Shown here: in pieces, positions 33,627 to 42,022 of the stretch | How the letters are laid out: each line of letters begins with the position of its first letter | How positions within the stretch are numbered: position 1 is the stretch's first letter | Assembly (NCBI GenBank): GCA_021781415.1 | Contig: JAJXWW010000070.1 | Location: forward strand, 1-64,000 | DNA length: 64,000 nt | Origin: Planctomycetota bacterium | GTDB taxonomy: Bacteria > Planctomycetota > Planctomycetia > Gemmatales > Gemmataceae | Reading direction: 5' to 3' | Program-made: the position numbers and the translations under genes | Notes under the pieces: generated by a model | Told to the model about the DNA's origin: nothing | Databases searched by the model: none | What the model saw: the letters and a program-made list of their open reading frames with translations, nothing else

Positions 33627-36600
33627 TTATTTCTTACCCTTGAGGTCGTTGTACTGTTGGCGCAGGTCGGCTTCGTTCTCCAACAGTTCCTCGAATCGTT
33701 TTCTCGATTCGTCGCTTCCGAATCCGCCTTGCGCCTTCTCCAGATCGACGATGCGCTGCGCGGCATCGCGGATGGCTTTGGCCTTCTTGGTGGAATCGGT
33801 CGCGGCCTGGCCGTGCTTCAGCATGTTATAAACCAGATGGTAATAGAAGTCGAAATAGTGATCTTTATATTTGTTGTCGTCGAGCCGGCGGACCAGTTGC
33901 TTGACGTACTTGTCGCTCAGCAGAGCGGCGGGGGCGTACTTTTGCTCTTCTTCCAATTGCAGGACGAGAGATTTCTGCGCGTCGATGTTTTTCGCGCCCC
34001 AGCCTCCCTTGCCGTCTTTTCCCTTGACGATCTCGTCGAGTAGCTTGCGGGCCTCGTCGATCTTTTTGACTCGGCGATACTCCTGCGCGAGAAGCAACTG
34101 AATGGCGTGATGCAGCGGCGCGTCGGCACCTTGAGCCTCGGTGGCAAAAGTCTGGAGCAGATCGACGGCCTTTTCGTGTTCGTCCATGCCGGCGTAGCAG
34201 CGGGCCAGCATAAAAGCGAGTCGCGCGGTCGGTTTCTTCTGTCCGCCCGCCACATCGTTGAGAATCGAGGAGAAGCCCGCCTTCGCTTTTTGCAGACTCT
34301 CCGCGTCGCCTTTTTTCCGCAGTTCGTCGATTTGCTGGGTAATCAGCCCGACCAACTGCCCTAACACGGTCGAAGTGCTGTCGCCAACTTTCTCCGCCGT
34401 CTTATCGGTTTGCAGCAGTTGCAGCGCCTTGACGGCGACGCGCGCCCGTGCCAGATTGTTGATCTGCACGTTGGCGCGTAGATCGAGTCCAATCAGTCCC
34501 GGCCCCATGTCGCTTTCCTTCAACTGCGGCAGCGCGTCGGCGTTGAACCGATCGACCAGGGGATCGAGTCGTTTGGTCACTTCTTGATACTTGCCGGCCT
34601 TGAAGGCATCGTTGGCCTGCAGCACGGCGGAGTAGAGCAACAGTTGCACGCGCCCGTCTTCAAACTTTTTTCGCTTCTCTTTCTCTTTTTCGGGATCGGA
34701 ATCCAGCTGCCACGTCTCCACTTGCGGCTTGAGTTTGGCGATGAGATCGTCTACGTCCTTGAGCTTTTTTTGCTTGTACCATTCGAGGGCGAGCAACAGT
34801 TTGCCTTGAAGATAATCGCCCCGCGCCTCGGCGTCGGCGGAGGCGTCCGGTTCGGGGAGTTTGCTCAACGCCGCGAGCGCCCGAGCGTGGTAGCCGTTGG
34901 GATCGCCCTTATCCTTGTCTTGATTCGCCAATTGCATGGCGGCTCGCGCCAGTAGAAATTGCGTGCTGACGTAGGACGGATAAGCCGGCGTGATGGCGGC
35001 CAACTCCCGAATCGCTTCGGCCATCTTGTCGTCGCGGAGGAGGAGGGAAGCGAGTTCGTGTCGGGCCACGTCCCCGGCGCGGTCTCGGGGCCAAAGCTGT
35101 GTCATGCGGCGCGCGAACTCCAGCATCCGCTCCTTGTCGGCCTTATATTGCGGATCGTTCTTCAACGCCTTGGCATCGACGGCTTTGCTCTCGCGCTCGG
35201 CGAGCAAGCGCCCGTGGGCCAAGAGCGTGTAAATGGCGGCCGTGGAGGCTTGCGGGACGTTGGGTTTGGCTTTGGCGAACGCCTCGCCGACTTCGATGGC
35301 CTCGGCATACTTTTTTTCTTCCAGCAAATAATAGGTCAACAGCGCGCGCGCCACGTTCGGCTCGGAAGGCAGCTTGGCGGCGTCGGGTTTGGTGAGGCCC
35401 AAGCGCAGGGCGGCGATGATGTTGGCGAGATGTTCCTTCTTCGCCGCCTCGGCCTCCTGCTTGTTGTCGCCGAATTTCTTGGCGTCTTTGCCGATCTCTC
35501 GTTGCTCGAACTGCGCGCGGGCGAAGCAATCCTCGAAAGTGTTCAGCTTGGCGATGGGCAGTTTGAAAGTGCCCTGTTTGTCCATCGCCGCCAGCTTGAG
35601 CGCCTTGGCCCGGTCGGTAAAGTCGTTCTCGGTGCGTTCGATGTTGCCGAGATACTTGCGGGCGTTGACGACGGCATTCTTTTTCTCGAGGGGCGGCGTT
35701 TTTTCTTGTTCCGACACGATCAAGAGCGTTTCGGCCAAGAGATATTGAACGCCGTAGCCTTCCGGAGTGTTCTTATAGTTGGGGTAATCGACCAACCATT
35801 CGGTCGCCTTCTTGATGAGGTACTCGTTGGTGAGCGGCTTTTTATCGGGAGTTTCCTTGGCTTTGCGGCACGCCAAGAGAACGAAGTAGGAGGCCAAGCG
35901 CTTACCGTCTTGCACCGGCGTTCCGGTCGCTCCGGTGACGGTCTGATACTTGTCGAGCGCTTTGCGCGGCACGTCGAGCAGTTCGAGACAACGGCCGGAC
36001 CAGGCGCGGGCTTGCCAGGTGATCTTGCTCGACGATTCGCCGGCAGCGAGCGGATCGAGAAGTTTACTCGCTTCCTGAACGAGTTTGCTGCTTGCCGCCG
36101 TGTCGGCGTCGCTGGCCGTGTTCAGGTAGGTCTCGGATTGATCGAGCAGATTGAGGGCGATGGCCAAGTCGGTGGCCGGTGTTTTGGGCAGCTTTTGGAG
36201 AATCGCCGCGGCTTCCGCCAAGGTAACTCGCGCCTTGGCTCCTTCGTCGGCCAACAGCTTGGGATCGCTTTCGAGCCGCGCGCGGCTGAGTTGAGCCTTG
36301 CCCTGTAGGGTGGTAGCGCGAGCGATGTCGAATTGCGCTTCGGCGGCGCGCGGATGACGCGGATTGGCCTTTAAGAATTGTTGAAACTTATCGCGCGCTT
36401 GGCCGTAGAGCGCGATGCGTTTGCCGCTGTCCGGTTCTTCGTTGGCCGCCTCCATCTCGATCAGCGCGCCTTCCAGGGCGAACTCGTTGCGCATCGCCGG
36501 CGGCGCGCTTTTGGTCAGACGATCGAGATAATCGCGCGCCAGGTCGCTGTAGCCGCGCGTCCGCAGTTCGTTGATAAATCGCAGATCCTCGGCATAAGGC

Positions 36601-36674
36601 GAGGCTTCTTGCTGTCCGCGCGCCGGCAAGGAGGCCAAGACGGTGAATACAAGGGAGAGAAATACTCTTTTCAT
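33627..36674 (-). CDS. Large secreted TPR protein
   Basis: A 1015-residue protein with a signal peptide (MKRVFLSLVFTVLASLPARG) and about 20 TPR-like helical repeats along its length, for example PRHPRAAEAQFDIARATTLQ. It has no membrane segment after the signal. ATG 36674 follows GGAGAACGAC. It ends 48 bases before the 373-residue gene, so they are likely co-transcribed. It may organise a periplasmic complex; there is no catalytic motif. Confidence 0.75.
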   Translation of the reverse strand: MKRVFLSLVFTVLASLPARGQQEASPYAEDLRFINELRTRGYSDLARDYLDRLTKSAPPAMRNEFALEGALIEMEAANEEPDSGKRIALYGQARDKFQQFLKANPRHPRAAEAQFDIARATTLQGKAQLSRARLESDPKLLADEGAKARVTLAEAAAILQKLPKTPATDLAIALNLLDQSETYLNTASDADTAASSKLVQEASKLLDPLAAGESSSKITWQARAWSGRCLELLDVPRKALDKYQTVTGATGTPVQDGKRLASYFVLLACRKAKETPDKKPLTNEYLIKKATEWLVDYPNYKNTPEGYGVQYLLAETLLIVSEQEKTPPLEKKNAVVNARKYLGNIERTENDFTDRAKALKLAAMDKQGTFKLPIAKLNTFEDCFARAQFEQREIGKDAKKFGDNKQEAEAAKKEHLANIIAALRLGLTKPDAAKLPSEPNVARALLTYYLLEEKKYAEAIEVGEAFAKAKPNVPQASTAAIYTLLAHGRLLAERESKAVDAKALKNDPQYKADKERMLEFARRMTQLWPRDRAGDVARHELASLLLRDDKMAEAIRELAAITPAYPSYVSTQFLLARAAMQLANQDKDKGDPNGYHARALAALSKLPEPDASADAEARGDYLQGKLLLALEWYKQKKLKDVDDLIAKLKPQVETWQLDSDPEKEKEKRKKFEDGRVQLLLYSAVLQANDAFKAGKYQEVTKRLDPLVDRFNADALPQLKESDMGPGLIGLDLRANVQINNLARARVAVKALQLLQTDKTAEKVGDSTSTVLGQLVGLITQQIDELRKKGDAESLQKAKAGFSSILNDVAGGQKKPTARLAFMLARCYAGMDEHEKAVDLLQTFATEAQGADAPLHHAIQLLLAQEYRRVKKIDEARKLLDEIVKGKDGKGGWGAKNIDAQKSLVLQLEEEQKYAPAALLSDKYVKQLVRRLDDNKYKDHYFDFYYHLVYNMLKHGQAATDSTKKAKAIRDAAQRIVDLEKAQGGFGSDESRKRFEELLENEADLRQQYNDLKGKK

Positions 36675-36701
36675 GTCGTTCTCCAGCTCTCAAATCGGCT
36701 T

Positions 36702-36728
36702 CGCCCCTGTACACAGGGGAGAGGGGCG
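36702..36728. repeat. Palindrome CGCCCCTGTACACAGGGG
   Basis: Single copy of the palindrome family, between the zinc-ribbon gene and the large TPR gene on their transcript: CGCCCCTG, TACA centre and CAGGGGAGAGGGGCG. Confidence 0.65.
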
Positions 36729-36763
36729 TAGCGGAGTACTGCTAGTCGTCGGCCCCTTACGAT

Positions 36764-38608
36764 TTACTTTTCACGGTCCTGCAACCCGCGCGCCGTGCCG
36801 AGCGCGCCGAAAGCCTTGCGCGGGAGCGGCCAAGCCTGAATGACGGCGGCATAGTTGGAACCGTAGCGGGTATTGTGCCGCGCCAAGTCCAGCGCCGCCA
36901 ACAAATGGGCACTGCTCTTGTCGTCGATGTTGTCGGCGGCGGTGTCTTCGACGGGCTGTTTCGCCTTTTCGAGCCGCGCGCGAAACACGGCCAATTGCGC
37001 CCGTCCGCGCAGCGCGACATCGCCGATTTTATCCGCCAGCGCTTCGATGCGTTCTTCCGGCATCGCCGTCCGTAACGCCAACAGAATGAGACGATACACC
37101 TGCCACGAGAGTTCCGGCTTAGCGGCGGCTCTGGCCTCGGCGGTCTTCATCGCCGTTTCAAGATCGACCGCATCGGGGTTCTGGGCATCGACGGCGGCGG
37201 CGGCCAAACCGAGCTGAGCGCGGAACCGCGCCGCCTCGCCGAAGGCATCGCCGCTTGCCAACTTGCGGGCGGCGTCCCACTCGCCCCGACGCGCCAAGCC
37301 CTCGACTTTGCCGATGTGGGCGTTGGCTTTGTCTTCGTCGCTTTTCTCGACTTTGGGCACTTTTTTTATCTGCAATGTCTCGGCAAGGGCGACGACCTCG
37401 GCGCGCAGGGGGGGCGGCGATTTATTGTCGTACAGCGCCAGTGCGTCGGCTGCGCTCTTCTCGGCCTTCGTATTCTCGTTGCCTTTCAGAAACGCGAATG
37501 CGACGACGGCGAGCGCGGCGGCCTTGTCGGCATCGTTGGCCGCGTAGACGCGATGGACCATCGGCACAATGCGGTCGGTCTGCCCGCGCGCCAGCAGACG
37601 AGAGGCCACGGCGCGAAGCGCCAGCAATCGCGCTTCGCCGTCGCCGATTTCGCGCAGCGCGGCCTCAAGGGCAGGCTGTGTCTTGTCCCAAGGGATGGCC
37701 CGTTCGCGGTCGGCCTCTTCCTTGCTGCCGCCCAAATCGACTTCCGCCGTCGCCAAGTCGATCAGGAGGGCGTCGCGCTCCTTGCTTTTGGTTTCCGATC
37801 GCAAGGCGGCGAACGCCTTGCCGAAATGCTCGTTGGCGTTCTTGGCCGGACTTTCGGTCTTTGGATTCAGACAATACTGGGCGGCTTGCAGTTCGAGCGC
37901 GGCGCGTTCGACGGGCTTGGCATCCGCCGACGCCGAATAGGCGTAAGCCTCGTCCAAGAGACGGCCCAAGGCACGTTGGCTCCACCAACGAGAACCCATC
38001 CATCCCGTTCCACCCAAGAAGAAGAGCAGGGCGACTCCGAGTACCGGCCAGCGGAGTTTCTGCCACGTCGTTCGCGGAAGCTCTTTTTCGGGAATGACAC
38101 CGGCCTGAACCAGCGTTTGCTTTCCCACGGCGGCGGCGCGCGCCGAACCCCAAGCTCCTTCGAGCGCCGGTGCGTCCGGCAGACGCGCGCCGGTCGGCCC
38201 GCGCGCTTCGACCTTGCGCCAATCCTTGGGATCTTTCTTGACCAACTCCGGCACTTTGATGATTTGCTTGCATTCCGGACAGGGCGCGCGTTTGCCGGCG
38301 AGGTCGATGGGGAAGTGGATCGCCTCGTCGCAATACGGACAATTGAGATCGACTTGTCGGGTATCGACCGGCGCTTCCACCGGCTTTGGCTCGTCGGCAA
38401 ACAGCGCGGCGGCCTCGGCCTCGACATCGGCGGCGGGAGGCGGCGGAACTTCCCGCGAGGGAGCTTCGGCTTGCGTCGCAGCGTTCGCCGTCAATTCCGG
38501 CACGGTGAGAACCTGTTTGCACGCTTTGCAACGGCCCGTCTTACCGGCCATTTGTTCGGGAACGAGCATACCCCTTTTGCAATGGGGGCAAGTGATTTTG
38601 ATCGCCAT
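36764..38608 (-). CDS. Zinc-ribbon membrane protein with TPR tail
   Basis: A 614-residue protein. Two zinc-ribbon-like CxxC pairs at residues 8-30 (CPHCKRG, CKACKQ) and about 90-115 (CPYCDEA, CPECKQ) lie before a single membrane segment (WPVLGVALLFFLGGTGWMGS, about 189-208), and then about 390 residues of TPR-like helices on the far side. Such MJ0042-like/DUF zinc ribbons are frequent on planctomycete membrane proteins. It heads the three-gene leftward unit. The function is unknown. Confidence 0.75.
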   Translation of the reverse strand: MAIKITCPHCKRGMLVPEQMAGKTGRCKACKQVLTVPELTANAATQAEAPSREVPPPPAADVEAEAAALFADEPKPVEAPVDTRQVDLNCPYCDEAIHFPIDLAGKRAPCPECKQIIKVPELVKKDPKDWRKVEARGPTGARLPDAPALEGAWGSARAAAVGKQTLVQAGVIPEKELPRTTWQKLRWPVLGVALLFFLGGTGWMGSRWWSQRALGRLLDEAYAYSASADAKPVERAALELQAAQYCLNPKTESPAKNANEHFGKAFAALRSETKSKERDALLIDLATAEVDLGGSKEEADRERAIPWDKTQPALEAALREIGDGEARLLALRAVASRLLARGQTDRIVPMVHRVYAANDADKAAALAVVAFAFLKGNENTKAEKSAADALALYDNKSPPPLRAEVVALAETLQIKKVPKVEKSDEDKANAHIGKVEGLARRGEWDAARKLASGDAFGEAARFRAQLGLAAAAVDAQNPDAVDLETAMKTAEARAAAKPELSWQVYRLILLALRTAMPEERIEALADKIGDVALRGRAQLAVFRARLEKAKQPVEDTAADNIDDKSSAHLLAALDLARHNTRYGSNYAAVIQAWPLPRKAFGALGTARGLQDREK

Positions 38609-38743
38609 GATCGCAAAGGTCCATTCTGGGGCGTCGTCTCTACTTGGATCTTACCACATTGCCTTCGGCGTTTGCACTACCCAACGCTTCGCGGCGCGTC
38701 GGACGAGGCCATTTCTTGGCGTCGCTGAGAGCCACTCTCTTAC

Positions 38744-38773
38744 CCCCTCGCCCCTGTACTCAGGCGAGAGGGG
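38744..38773. repeat. Palindrome between zinc-ribbon and Usp genes
   Basis: CCCCTCGCCCCTG, TACT centre and CAGGCGAGAGGGG: a further copy of the palindrome family, in the 178-base gap between the universal stress gene and the zinc-ribbon gene. Confidence 0.65.
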
Positions 38774-38786
38774 CTTCTCCGTTCGC

Positions 38787-39743
38787 TCACAACCGCACGG
38801 GCGAGACGAAACTCTTCGGTTTGACGGCCAAGAGCGAACACGTCAACTCCGGCAGCAGGCGTTCCGCCGTATTGCCGATCATCACTCCGGCCAAGCCGCC
38901 GTGCGCCACCGTCCCCATCGCAACTAGATCGATGGCATTGTTCTTCAAAAAATTCAGAATCCCTTCGTCCGGCAAGATGCCGATCTCATCGACGAGGTGG
39001 ATCTTGACCGGCGGCGAAAGCTCGGCCCCTCCGACGCGCTCGATCTGTTTCTCCAATCCTTGCAGGGCGCGCTCGCGCACTTGATGGCGATAGGCGGTCT
39101 CCTTGGCACTGGGCAATCCGGTACACCAATGGCGATCGAGTGGAAAATCGACGACGTGGAGGAGACGAATCTGCGCCGGCACGACGCGCGCCAACTCGAC
39201 GACCAAGCGCAGCGCCTCCTCGGCGACCGGATCGAGATCGCTGGCAACGAGAATCTTCAACGGATTGGGATCGTCTCCCGGCTTGGCCACCCAGACCGGG
39301 CAAGCGCAGCGGCGCACCAACTTGATCGCCGTGCTGCCGAACAACATCCGTTCCATGCCGCTGCGATCGCGGGTTCCGATCAGGACGAGATCGTGTTGGT
39401 CGCGGAGCGACTGGCGCACCATCTCCAGCCATACGCTCCCCAACGCCAGTTTGTCGGTGGCTTCGATGCCCTTGGCCCGCGCCTGTTGGACGAGACCGTG
39501 CAGAATCGTGGCGGCGGTGCGTTCGGCGGTGGTCGTGAGATAGCGAAAGTCGGTTTCGTCCAAATGCGGTAGCGATTCGATGCTAAGGTCGAGAACGGAG
39601 AAGAAAGTCAATCGAGCCTTGGTTTGCTCCGCCAACCACAAGGCCTGTTGCACGACGGAACGGGCGACGTGAGAAGGTTGTAATGTCGTGGCGTCGTACT
39701 GGGTCAGATCGACGCCGACCAAAATGTTACGGAAGAGGGACAT
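38787..39743 (-). CDS. Tandem-domain universal stress protein
   Basis: A 318-residue cytoplasmic protein of two UspA domains. Each begins with a strand and ends with the ATP-binding loop: domain 1 GTRDRSGMERMLFGST (about residues 125-140), domain 2 GTVAHGGLAGVMIGNT (about 280-295). ATG 39743 has GGAG seven bases upstream; a longer in-frame start at 39842 is not supported. Usp proteins respond to stress and bind ATP; no specific role can be read here. Confidence 0.85.
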   Translation of the reverse strand: MSLFRNILVGVDLTQYDATTLQPSHVARSVVQQALWLAEQTKARLTFFSVLDLSIESLPHLDETDFRYLTTTAERTAATILHGLVQQARAKGIEATDKLALGSVWLEMVRQSLRDQHDLVLIGTRDRSGMERMLFGSTAIKLVRRCACPVWVAKPGDDPNPLKILVASDLDPVAEEALRLVVELARVVPAQIRLLHVVDFPLDRHWCTGLPSAKETAYRHQVRERALQGLEKQIERVGGAELSPPVKIHLVDEIGILPDEGILNFLKNNAIDLVAMGTVAHGGLAGVMIGNTAERLLPELTCSLLAVKPKSFVSPVRL

Positions 39744-40217
39744 ACGCGGACTCCGAATCGGTCGAGAGCGGGCGCTGGCATCAACACATCGTAGCGAGAG
39801 AGAAACTCTCGGAGAGCCACGAACCTTTCGACCCGCTTCCACAGGTGTCGGTGCATCGCTTCTGGCGTTGCGTCGAGCAAGTCGTCGGGTGAGTGCCTCT
39901 TAAGAACTATACGCGGAGAAGGGCGGCAGCGGGAGAGGGGAAACTTGAGAGTTCTTCGGAGTTGCGCGAAAAAGGGCAGTCAGTTTTCCTAATTCGCGGG
40001 GCTGCTCCATACCGATAAGCCCAATGTGATTTACGGAGGATGCGGGTTTTACCTGAAGACACGCTTGGAATGAAAAGATGGGTCGTTACGGGTGTCGAGG
40101 CAAGCGCGTGAGCTTTTACCCAATCGATGCCGTCCCCGATTTCATTCGAGACATGCCGCCCTCTCGCCCCTGTTGCCGCCGCGCTTGGCCCGGCGGCCAT
40201 CTTTGCGAGGAGGAAAA
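39744..40217. other. 474-base gap, no gene seen
   Basis: Between the divergent Usp and TolC genes. Several short frames on both strands were inspected; none has a ribosome binding site or family motif, and one long minus frame (39907-40320) overlaps the TolC start. No clear hairpin or promoter was found. Confidence 0.5.
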
Positions 40218-41909
40218 ATGAACGGTTGCAACCGCGCTCGATGGTGGCGAACCGGATTACTGGCCGTGTGGTTGTGGGGAGGATACGTCGCCGCCTTCCC
40301 ACAAGATCCCTTGGAGCCACCGGATCAAAAGAACGAAGCGAAAAAGGACGAGGCGAAAAAGGACCAACCGTTGCCTTCGCCTCGAAGGGATTCGCCCAAG
40401 GAAAGCAAGTTCGAATCGACCATCGAAGCGAACTTGCCGCAAGTGCCGCCTTCGATTCTGCCGGACACGGTCAATGGGATCGATCTGGCCTGCGCACTTC
40501 GGTTGGCCGGCGTCGAGAATCCGGAGATTCTCATCGCCCGGCAGCGGGTCGTCGGTGCCGAAGCGATGCGTCTTGCCGCCTTCGCACAGATGTTGCCCAA
40601 TCTGAACGTCGGTATCAACTACGATGCCCACACCGGCCCCGTGCAACAGTCGGACGGTAATATCCTCAAGGTCAACCGCGAGGCGTTGTATCTTGGTCTG
40701 GGAAGCGGAGCCATCGCGGCGGGCACGGTGAATATACCCGGCGTGTTGTGGACGGGTAATCCCGGCGGGATCGTGTTCGACATCTTGGCCGCCCGTCAGA
40801 CGGTGCGCGTCAAACAGTTCGACAGTCTGGCCGTGCGCAATCAGATCTTCTTGCAGGTGGCCAACGGCTACATGGAGTTGCTGCGGGCCGAGGGGCGACG
40901 CGCCGTCGCCATGAAAAACCGCGACGACGCCCATGTCATCGCTCGGTTGACGGCCGCGAATGCCGCGAAAGGCCAGCGTCGCGATGCCGACGCCAATCGG
41001 GCCGCCGCCGAGTACGCCGACCGCATCAATTATGCGGTGGACGCCGAGAATCAGATGCTCGTCGCCTCCGCGCGTCTGGCGGCGTTAATCAACGTGCCGC
41101 CTTCGATCCAGCTGCACGGACACGACGGTTGGGTAGTGCCCACTCCCATCGTGCCCGAACCGATCCCGATGCGCGAACTGTTGCTGATCGCCATCAATCG
41201 CCGCCCGGAATTGGAGGCGCGCAGGGCTGCGATCCGCGTGGCCACCAACGAGCTGCGCAAGGCTCAAATCTTGCCGTTCTCTCCCAACGTCTGGGGAGGA
41301 CTTAGCTCTGGAACCTTTGGCGGCGGCAGTAATATTGCGAGTGGTCTAGGCTTCAACGAATCTCGCTTCGGCAACTTCGCCCCTCGTGTCGATGTCGATG
41401 CGGTTCTCTATTGGACGGCTCAAAACATGGGGTTGGGCAACTTCGCGCAAATCCGCTTTGCACGAAGCGAACGCCGCATCAGCGAGCTGGAGTTTGTGCG
41501 CGATCTCAACATGGTCCGCAACGACGTGGCCAGGGCCTACGCCGGCATTCACGCTCGTTTCGCGCAGATTAAGATCGCTCAGGACAGCGTGGCCTCAGCT
41601 CAAAAAGCCTACGAAGAGGACTACAAACGCATCATCACAACCGACACCGGCCTGCCGATCGAGCTAATCAACAGCTTCCGATTGCTGGCTCAGGGGCGGA
41701 ATAATTATCTCGACGCCGTGGTCAACTACGACGAATCCCAATTCGCCATGTATGTGGCGTTGGGACAGCCGCCGGCGAGTCTCCTGGCGCGGGAAATGCC
41801 CAAGGATATTGTCCCGCCGCCCGAATTGGCTCCGCTGCTGCCCGGTTGCACCCGGACCAACGGTTCGGGAGCTTGCTCCGCCTGCAATACCTGCTCTCCG
41901 AAAAATTGA
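40218..41909 (+). CDS. TolC-family outer membrane efflux protein
   Basis: A 563-residue protein with a signal peptide, a low-complexity charged segment (about 30-60), then the TolC helical fold with two repeated halves (ALRLAGVENPEILIARQRVV and RPELEARRAAIRVATNELRK) and a Cys-rich C-terminal tail (CTRTNGSGACSACNTCSPKN). AGGAGG lies 6 bases before ATG 40218. It is followed after 113 bases by a paralogue. TolC trimers form the exit channel of efflux or type I export; no inner membrane partner is adjacent. Confidence 0.85.
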   Translation: MNGCNRARWWRTGLLAVWLWGGYVAAFPQDPLEPPDQKNEAKKDEAKKDQPLPSPRRDSPKESKFESTIEANLPQVPPSILPDTVNGIDLACALRLAGVENPEILIARQRVVGAEAMRLAAFAQMLPNLNVGINYDAHTGPVQQSDGNILKVNREALYLGLGSGAIAAGTVNIPGVLWTGNPGGIVFDILAARQTVRVKQFDSLAVRNQIFLQVANGYMELLRAEGRRAVAMKNRDDAHVIARLTAANAAKGQRRDADANRAAAEYADRINYAVDAENQMLVASARLAALINVPPSIQLHGHDGWVVPTPIVPEPIPMRELLLIAINRRPELEARRAAIRVATNELRKAQILPFSPNVWGGLSSGTFGGGSNIASGLGFNESRFGNFAPRVDVDAVLYWTAQNMGLGNFAQIRFARSERRISELEFVRDLNMVRNDVARAYAGIHARFAQIKIAQDSVASAQKAYEEDYKRIITTDTGLPIELINSFRLLAQGRNNYLDAVVNYDESQFAMYVALGQPPASLLAREMPKDIVPPPELAPLLPGCTRTNGSGACSACNTCSPKN

Positions 41910-42022
41910 TGACTCCTACGGTTTTCGGCGCGCTCGACTTATCCCCCAAAGGATCGTCGAGCGCGCCGAGAGAGACTCTCTCCGACGATTTCTACCGCTC
42001 ACGGAAGGAATGGGATAGGGAC

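Noticed and set aside
34959-36308. A 449-codon plus frame opposite the large TPR gene.
   Set aside because: Antisense shadow of a repeat-rich helical protein; composition is biased and no site precedes it.
39907-40320. A minus-strand frame of 137 codons before the TolC gene.
   Set aside because: It overlaps the start of a well-supported TolC gene and has no family match by eye.
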